Program-made: the position numbers and the translations under genes
Shown here: positions 12,314-16,897 of the stretch, in pieces
Layout of the letters: each line of letters starts with the position of its first letter
How positions within the stretch are numbered: position 1 is the first letter of the stretch
Assembly (NCBI GenBank): GCA_018821425.1
Contig: JAHJMH010000083.1
Location: 1 to 16,897, forward strand
From: Nanobdellota archaeon
GTDB lineage: Archaea; Nanobdellota; Nanobdellia; Pacearchaeales; GW2011-AR1
Length of the DNA: 16,897 nt
Direction of reading: 5' to 3'
Notes under the pieces: generated by a model
What the model saw: the letters and a program-made list of their open reading frames with translations, nothing else
Database searches by the model: none
What the model was told of the DNA's origin: nothing

Positions 12314-12931
12314 ATGAAATACGATAATGATAAGAGAGAAATTATTTTGGACAAAAATCCCAATGAATTAGATAAGTTCACTCTTGATTTTCTTCATGTA
12401 ATTGAAAAGCATATAGGTTATGTAATTGTTTCGGGATATGTCTCGATACTTCTTGGAAGGTCAAGGGCTTCTGAAGATGTTGATTTTCTTGTGCCACCAA
12501 TGTCTTCGGAAAAATTTGGAATTTTGTTCAAGGAGCTTGATAGCCACGGTTATGTGTGCATGAATACTTCTGATTATACTGTGGCTTATAAAATGCTTGA
12601 TGAACATGCAATAAGATTCTACAATGAAGTTCCCGTTCCCAATATAGAGTTTAAGAAAATTACAAATAAAATTCAAGAAGAGGCTTATAATGGTCGATTG
12701 AAAGTAGTTTTGGGAAATAAATCTCTTTTTATTTCTCCCTTGGAGCTTCAGATAGTTTACAAATTGTCTTTGATGCCTAATGAAAATTTTGATGAGATTA
12801 GTTCTGATAAGGATTTCGAGGATGCTAAACACTTGTATGAAACCTTTAAGGAGCAGCTTGACGAGGGAAAAATTATTAAGTATGTTTCTCTTTTTGGCGT
12901 TGAGGAAAAGTGGGAGTGGCTTAAAAAATGA
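12314..12931 (+). CDS. Nucleotidyltransferase-like protein
   Basis: A 205-residue protein. Near residues 36-60, YVIVSGYVSILLGRSRASEDVDFLVP has the layout of a nucleotidyltransferase fold: a strand, a Gly-rich turn, a helix, and S-x-D-x-D (Ser53, Asp55, Asp57) for metal binding. This is closer to the AbiEii/MNT-like branch than to polymerases. The later part is helical, with a SPLELQIVYKLSL segment common in these proteins. Such proteins often act as half of a type IV-like toxin-antitoxin or modification pair, transferring a nucleotide to RNA or protein. It overlaps the next gene by 4 nt (ATGA), so the two are coupled. No DNA-binding domain is apparent, unlike the HTH-MNT protein at 6399-6932. 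Confidence 0.65.
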   Translation: MKYDNDKREIILDKNPNELDKFTLDFLHVIEKHIGYVIVSGYVSILLGRSRASEDVDFLVPPMSSEKFGILFKELDSHGYVCMNTSDYTVAYKMLDEHAIRFYNEVPVPNIEFKKITNKIQEEAYNGRLKVVLGNKSLFISPLELQIVYKLSLMPNENFDEISSDKDFEDAKHLYETFKEQLDEGKIIKYVSLFGVEEKWEWLKK

Positions 12932-13188
12932 AATTAATTTTTAGTAAAGATGAAATAACGAATGACCGGAGGAGAAATTTTGCGGAGAGAATCGCTTTTA
13001 TCAAGTACTGGGCGGAATATGTTAGGAAAAATCCCGATAGGAAGTGGGGAGAGGGACAAGCTCGTCTTATTGATTCTCAGATTATTTCATCTCGAAGATT
13101 TTATGCTGAGTTGGCGAAAAGCGAAAAGGGTCAGGAGAAAATAGAAAAATTGAAACATTTAAAATTGAGGGCAAATAGTGGTATATAA
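12928..13188 (+). CDS. Small basic helical partner of the nucleotidyltransferase-like protein
   Basis: An 86-residue, strongly basic protein beginning MKLIFSKDEITNDRRRNFAER, with WAEYVRKNPDRKWGEGQARL and SQIISSRRFY in the middle. It should be mostly helical and soluble. The ATGA overlap with the preceding gene and the shared leaderless promoter make it a probable functional partner, either toxin or substrate of the nucleotidyltransferase. I recall similar two-gene pairs in DPANN genomes but cannot name the family. The gatD promoter lies within its last 35 nt and its stop is 1 nt before the gatD ATG. Confidence 0.65.
   Translation: MKLIFSKDEITNDRRRNFAERIAFIKYWAEYVRKNPDRKWGEGQARLIDSQIISSRRFYAELAKSEKGQEKIEKLKHLKLRANSGI
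13157..13165 (+). promoter_or_regulatory. TATA box for gatD inside the preceding gene
   Basis: ATTTAAAAT is centred about 28 nt before ATG 13190 and lies within the last codons of the small basic protein gene. It supports ATG 13190 over GTG 13178 as the gatD start. Confidence 0.5.
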
Positions 13189-13189
13189 T

Positions 13190-14473
13190 ATGGAGAAAAC
13201 TAATGCAGTTCCCGGAGATTATGTTGAGCTTTCTCTCGTGAACAGAGATTATCAGGGAATGCTTTTGGAGACGCCAGAGAGTGAGAAAGGAATTGTTTTG
13301 CTCAAATTAGATTCTGGTTATAATATTGGTTTTGTTAAAAAAGAAGTTATTGAAGTTAAGGTTTTGAAAAAGTTTTCTGAGAAGAAAGAAGAATTGGAAA
13401 TAAAGAAAGATTCTGGAAAACCTAATGTCGCGATGATTATCACGGGGGGGACCATCGCCGCGCGGTTGAATCCACGGAAAGGGGGAGTTGATTGGCTTGA
13501 CAATCCTGAGAGTTTGTTTAAATTTTATCCCGAGATTTTCAATCTTGTGAATGTTTCAAAAGTTGAAGTTCCTTTTATGAAAGCTTCGGAGGATATGGAT
13601 TTCAAAGACTGGCAGAAGATTGCTCGTGTTGCTGTTAAACTTCTTAATGATCCAAATGTTAAAGGAATTATAATAACGCACGGAACGGATTTTTTGCACT
13701 ACACTTCTTCTGCACTTTCTTTCTTTTTGAGAAATTTGAATAAGCCAGTTGTTTTGACTTACAGTCAGAGGAGTATTGATCGTGCGTCGTCAGATGCTAA
13801 TTTAAATTTGCAGTGTTCTGCAATTGCTGCAATTTCTGATATTGCAGAAGTCATGATTGTCGGTCACGCTTCGGAGAATGACGATTTTTGTTTTGCAATG
13901 CCCGGAACGAAAGTTAGAAAGTTACACACTTCTCGACGTGACGCGTTCAAGGTCATTAATGGGAAGCCATTCGCGAAAGTTTTTCCAGACAAAATAATTA
14001 ATGTCTCCGAATATAATCGGAGAAAGAAAGGAAAAGTTAAGGTGGATGCGGTGTTTGAAGAGAAGGTTGCACTCGTGAAAATTTATCCAGGACAAAATCC
14101 GGAGATTCTGGATTATTATTCAAAGGAGAAATACAAGGGAATCGTTTTGGAAATGTCTGGGCTTGGGCACGCACCCGGTCGGAGGGCGAGAAATTCTTGG
14201 ATAAGGAAGCTTGCAGAAATTCAGAAAAAGGGCATGATTGTTTGTGCGACGAGTCAATGCATAAACGGGCGAACGGAACCCCGCATTTATAGCAACGGTC
14301 GAGAGCTACTTGAAACCGGAATAATTTATTTGGAAGATATGCTTTCTGAAACAGCGTTGGTGAAACTGGGTTGGGTTCTTGGGCATAAAGATTGGGCGAA
14401 AAACCGCGACGCTGTTAAGGCGAAGATGCTTGAAAATGTCGCGGGAGAAATTAGCGAGAGGCTTGAGAGTTAG
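13190..14473 (+). CDS. gatD: Glutamyl-tRNA(Gln) amidotransferase subunit D
   Basis: A 427-residue subunit of the archaeal GatDE complex, which converts Glu-tRNA(Gln) to Gln-tRNA(Gln). GatD is the glutaminase that releases ammonia for GatE. Residues 1-60 form the small N-terminal beta barrel (PGDYVELSL). From about 78 comes the asparaginase-type domain, with TGGTIAARL (85-93) and THGTD (163-167) supplying the two active-site threonines and the Asp. The conserved MPGTKVRKLHTSRRDAF (237-253) carries the lysine, and SGLGHAP lies further on. Length matches the family. The start at ATG 13190 is chosen from the leaderless TATA spacing. The partner gatE follows after an intervening Fic gene. Confidence 0.95.
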   Translation: MEKTNAVPGDYVELSLVNRDYQGMLLETPESEKGIVLLKLDSGYNIGFVKKEVIEVKVLKKFSEKKEELEIKKDSGKPNVAMIITGGTIAARLNPRKGGVDWLDNPESLFKFYPEIFNLVNVSKVEVPFMKASEDMDFKDWQKIARVAVKLLNDPNVKGIIITHGTDFLHYTSSALSFFLRNLNKPVVLTYSQRSIDRASSDANLNLQCSAIAAISDIAEVMIVGHASENDDFCFAMPGTKVRKLHTSRRDAFKVINGKPFAKVFPDKIINVSEYNRRKKGKVKVDAVFEEKVALVKIYPGQNPEILDYYSKEKYKGIVLEMSGLGHAPGRRARNSWIRKLAEIQKKGMIVCATSQCINGRTEPRIYSNGRELLETGIIYLEDMLSETALVKLGWVLGHKDWAKNRDAVKAKMLENVAGEISERLES

Positions 14474-14535
14474 TGTCCCGCCCAAGATGTAGAGTTGAAG
14501 TTATATTAACTCTTTAGGGGTTACAAATGGAAAGG

Positions 14536-14544
14536 TTTATAAAT
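14536..14544 (+). promoter_or_regulatory. TATA box for the Fic gene
   Basis: TTTATAAAT is centred about 25 nt before ATG 14565 but only 10 nt before the upstream ATG 14550. It therefore predicts a transcript that begins at 14565 and decides that start. Confidence 0.55.
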
Positions 14545-14564
14545 TTAATATGAGTTCCCTTTTT

Positions 14565-15374
14565 ATGAGACATGTAGAAAATGGCCTCTTAAGTGAAATT
14601 CGAAATAAATTGGGATATTTGGATAGACATCTCTCTCCTGAGATGATTCTTAAGGAGAGAAAGATATTCCAAAGTAAGATTTTAAAGTCAGCTCAATATC
14701 AGTCTTTTAAGATAGAGCACCCAAATCTTGGGACAAGTTATTCCATCCCTCGAAATGATAAGAAAAATTCTATACGAATAGGTATCCAGAACATTGAGTC
14801 TGCCTTCAAGTGGGGGAAGAATTACTTTCAAATGAATGGATTGGATGAGAATCTTCTTCGGGGAATTTCTGGACGAATCCTTCCAGATATCTATCCAGGA
14901 AATACTGCTTTTTTTAGGAGTTCTGGAACGAGAATAGTTGGTGCGAGAACAACTCCTCCAGATCCGTATAAGATTCGAGAAGTGGAGATTCCCCTTTTTT
15001 TGGATTCTCTTAATAGGAAGTTGAAAGATCCTGATAAAATCGCACAAATGATGGCCGCCTTTTATGCACATCTTCATCTTGTGAGGATTCATCCTTTTGT
15101 TGATGGGAATGGCAGGACTTCGAGAGCTCTTCAAGATATAATTTTAGACCATAATATAATTCCTCTACCGATTATTGATGCTGGTGAAAGATATACTTAT
15201 TTTGATGCTTTAGATGAAGCAGTTTACGATTGGAAACACTTGAGACATTCAGGAGAGATTACCCACGGTTCTACGGCTGGCGAAAAGAATTTCTATACAT
15301 TTATGGCAGGGAAAGTTAATTCTTCGCTTGATAAGGTTATTTGTCTGATGGGAAAAGGTTCGTCTGAATTTTGA
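14565..15374 (+). CDS. Fic-domain protein (probable AMPylating enzyme)
   Basis: A 269-residue protein. The Fic core motif HPFVDGNGRTSR (176-187) is complete, including the catalytic His176 and the phosphate-binding Asp180, Asn182, Arg184 and Arg187. Fic enzymes usually transfer AMP to a Ser, Thr or Tyr of a target protein. Near the N-terminus, QSFKIEHPN (46-54) fits the inhibitory helix pattern S-x-x-x-E-G/N with Ser47 and Glu51, but His replaces the usual Gly/Asn. This suggests the activity is held in check by an intramolecular helix. The start at 14565 follows from the TATA box; ATG 14550 would add 5 residues. It lies between gatD and gatE with its own promoter. The target is unknown. Confidence 0.88.
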   Translation: MRHVENGLLSEIRNKLGYLDRHLSPEMILKERKIFQSKILKSAQYQSFKIEHPNLGTSYSIPRNDKKNSIRIGIQNIESAFKWGKNYFQMNGLDENLLRGISGRILPDIYPGNTAFFRSSGTRIVGARTTPPDPYKIREVEIPLFLDSLNRKLKDPDKIAQMMAAFYAHLHLVRIHPFVDGNGRTSRALQDIILDHNIIPLPIIDAGERYTYFDALDEAVYDWKHLRHSGEITHGSTAGEKNFYTFMAGKVNSSLDKVICLMGKGSSEF

Positions 15375-15381
15375 TGATTAA

Positions 15382-15390
15382 TTTAATAAA
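15382..15390 (+). promoter_or_regulatory. TATA box for gatE
   Basis: TTTAATAAA is centred about 26 nt before ATG 15412, so gatE has its own leaderless promoter despite lying 37 nt after the Fic gene. Confidence 0.5.
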
Positions 15391-15411
15391 CTCCCACTCT
15401 TTTCTTATTTT

Positions 15412-16872
15412 ATGTCTGATGAAGAATTAAATTATAAAGAATTAGGTCTGAAGTGCGGGTTGGAAATTCATCAACAACTTAATTCCGATACGAAGCTTTT
15501 TTGTAGATGTCCTTCCGTTCTTCGGAAAGACGAGCCGGATTTTTTAATCAGGAGAAAGTTGCATGCCGTTGCTGGCGAGTCGGGAGAGGTTGATGTCGCG
15601 GCTGCTTATCAAACGTCTCTTGGAAAAGAGTTTGAGTATCAATGTTATCATGATGTGACTTGTTTGGTTGAACTTGACGAAGAACCTCCGAGAGAAATAA
15701 ATCGCGATGCGCTGAAAATTGCGTTGCAAATTTCTATTCTTCTTAACGCGAAAATTATTCCCTTGACTCAAATAATGAGGAAGACGGTTGTAGATGGAAG
15801 TAATACTTCCGGATTTCAAAGAACGATTTTGATTGCACGCGATGGTTGGGTTGAAACTGAAGAAGGAAGAGTTGGGATTGAAACTATCTGTTTAGAGGAA
15901 GATTCTGCAAGGATAGTTAGTTCGGGCGATTCTGCGACAAACGTTTTCAAACTTGATAGGCTTGGAATTCCTTTAATTGAAATTGCGACGAAGCCAGATA
16001 TAAAAAATCCTGAACAGGCGAAGGAAGTTGCTCTCCATCTTGGGGAGATTCTTAGGTCGTGTAATGTGCGGCGCGGCTTGGGAACAATCAGGCAAGACGT
16101 TAACCTTTCTGTGAAAAACGGAGAGAGAATTGAACTCAAAGGATTTCAAGACATAAGAAATATTGAAAGCGCGATTGAAAAAGAAGTTGGGAGGCAAGTT
16201 GGTCTTGTGAAAAACGGGAAGAGCGTTTCTGAAGTTCGCAAAGTTTTATCTGATGGAAAGAGCGAATTTTTGAGGCCGATGCCTAGCGCTGCGAGAATGT
16301 ATCCTGAAACGGATTTACTTATTTTGAAAATATCTCGAGATCTCATTAATGATGCGAAGAAGACCTTGCCTAAATTGAAGGGCGATGTGGAGAAAGAATT
16401 GGAGAAAGAAGGTTTGAGTAGAGAGATGATTTCTTTATTGCTCAAGCAGAATAAGGTTGAAGAGTTCAAGGAACTTTTAGGAGTTGTTAAAAATCCTGCG
16501 CTCGTCGCGAAAGTTCTTTTGGTGTTTCCTAAGGAAATCGCGAAGCGCGAGAAAATGCCTTTGAATGAAGTTGAGGAAAAACTTACCAAAGATGTTTTGA
16601 CACACGTGTTGGATAATTTGAAGATAAAGAAGATTTCTGAAGGTGATGTTAAGAATGTTCTTGAGAAAATTGTTAAAGGTGAAGATTACGTGAAGGCAGT
16701 TAAAGTCGAGAAGCATGCGTCTTTGAATGAGGTCGAGGAGAAGATAATGAGTTTCATAAAGAATAAGCCCGGACTTTCGACGAACGCGTACATGGGACTT
16801 GTTATGAAAGAATTCAAGGGCGGAGTTGATGGGAAAGTTATAATGGAAATTATTAAAAAGTATCTGAAATAA
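15412..16872 (+). CDS. gatE: Glutamyl-tRNA(Gln) amidotransferase subunit E, short form
   Basis: A 486-residue GatB/GatE-family kinase-amidotransferase subunit that activates Glu-tRNA(Gln) with ATP and aminates it with ammonia from GatD. The cradle domain begins GLKCGLEIHQQLNSDTKLFC and includes CLVELDEEPP, IMRKTVVDGSNTSGFQRT, RLGIPLIEI and RPMPSAARMYPETD (about residues 287-300). The helical and YqeY-like tail occupies about 310-486. Archaeal GatE is usually about 600-630 residues because an AspRS-like insertion sits within the cradle-tail region. Here the chain runs from the SEFLRPMPSAARMYPET segment straight into the tail, so that insertion appears to be missing. It is called GatE rather than GatB because of the adjacent gatD and GatE-like N-terminus. 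The reading frame is complete and ends 25 nt before the window edge. Confidence 0.93.
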   Translation: MSDEELNYKELGLKCGLEIHQQLNSDTKLFCRCPSVLRKDEPDFLIRRKLHAVAGESGEVDVAAAYQTSLGKEFEYQCYHDVTCLVELDEEPPREINRDALKIALQISILLNAKIIPLTQIMRKTVVDGSNTSGFQRTILIARDGWVETEEGRVGIETICLEEDSARIVSSGDSATNVFKLDRLGIPLIEIATKPDIKNPEQAKEVALHLGEILRSCNVRRGLGTIRQDVNLSVKNGERIELKGFQDIRNIESAIEKEVGRQVGLVKNGKSVSEVRKVLSDGKSEFLRPMPSAARMYPETDLLILKISRDLINDAKKTLPKLKGDVEKELEKEGLSREMISLLLKQNKVEEFKELLGVVKNPALVAKVLLVFPKEIAKREKMPLNEVEEKLTKDVLTHVLDNLKIKKISEGDVKNVLEKIVKGEDYVKAVKVEKHASLNEVEEKIMSFIKNKPGLSTNAYMGLVMKEFKGGVDGKVIMEIIKKYLK

Positions 16873-16897
16873 TAATTTCTATCTACTTTTATCCCAC

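Noticed and set aside
14550..14564. ATG 14550 as the Fic start
   Set aside because: It lies only 10 nt after the TATA box, so a normal transcript would not contain it; ATG 14565 is at the expected distance.
15412..16872. Calling this gene gatB
   Set aside because: The adjacent gatD, archaeal context and GatE-like N-terminus favour GatE; the short length is the only GatB-like trait.
1..16897. CRISPR arrays, rRNA genes, insertion sequences, integrases
   Set aside because: No regularly spaced direct repeats, rRNA-like sequence, transposase or integrase motifs were seen on either strand.

Overview
The window looks like a piece of an AT-rich archaeal genome, most likely a DPANN lineage of the Woesearchaeota/Pacearchaeota kind. 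The evidence is the GatD/GatE amidotransferase pair, an archaeal-type prolyl-tRNA synthetase, a tRNA-Arg split by a bulge-helix-bulge intron, and a DHH/DHHA1 phosphoesterase. In addition, about 14 TATA-like boxes are each centred about 26 nt upstream of a start codon, so most transcripts appear leaderless. Shine-Dalgarno-like sites occur mainly inside operons. The lineage is inferred from gene content and style; no marker phylogeny was possible.

Layout. Positions 1-527 (minus): a truncated lipoprotein and a small two-helix membrane protein. Positions 634-2228 (plus): a leaderless 29-codon ORF, a SpeD-like protein, a possible mini-ORF and a DHH phosphoesterase. Positions 2253-2887 (plus): a VapBC toxin-antitoxin pair. 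Positions 2895-3608 (minus): a glutamate 5-kinase-like protein with no ATG/GTG/TTG start. Positions 3803-4517: three small unrecognised ORFs. Positions 4556-6932 (minus): MNT nucleotidyltransferase, HEPN protein and proS in one tight operon. Positions 6973-7725 (minus): a TrmB-family regulator, divergent from an unknown four-gene operon (7821-9715, plus) that encodes two exported or membrane proteins with a single DxDxDG-type loop each. Positions 9723-10640 (minus): a membrane-anchored HtrA-like protease without PDZ. Positions 10769-10953: intron-containing tRNA-Arg(UCG), followed by an amino-acid permease (11028-12158). Positions 12314-13188: a nucleotidyltransferase-like protein and a small partner. 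Positions 13190-16872: gatD, a Fic protein, and a short gatE.

How it fits together. Translation genes (tRNA-Arg, proS, gatD, gatE) are interleaved with toxin-antitoxin or nucleotidyl-transfer modules (VapBC, MNT-HEPN, the NTase pair, Fic). GatD and GatE together make Gln-tRNA(Gln) from Glu-tRNA(Gln), and a Fic gene sits between them. The most original material is the four-gene operon beside the TrmB regulator, the SpeD-like protein with an altered self-cleavage site and a leaderless upstream ORF, and a GatE too short for its usual AspRS-type insertion.
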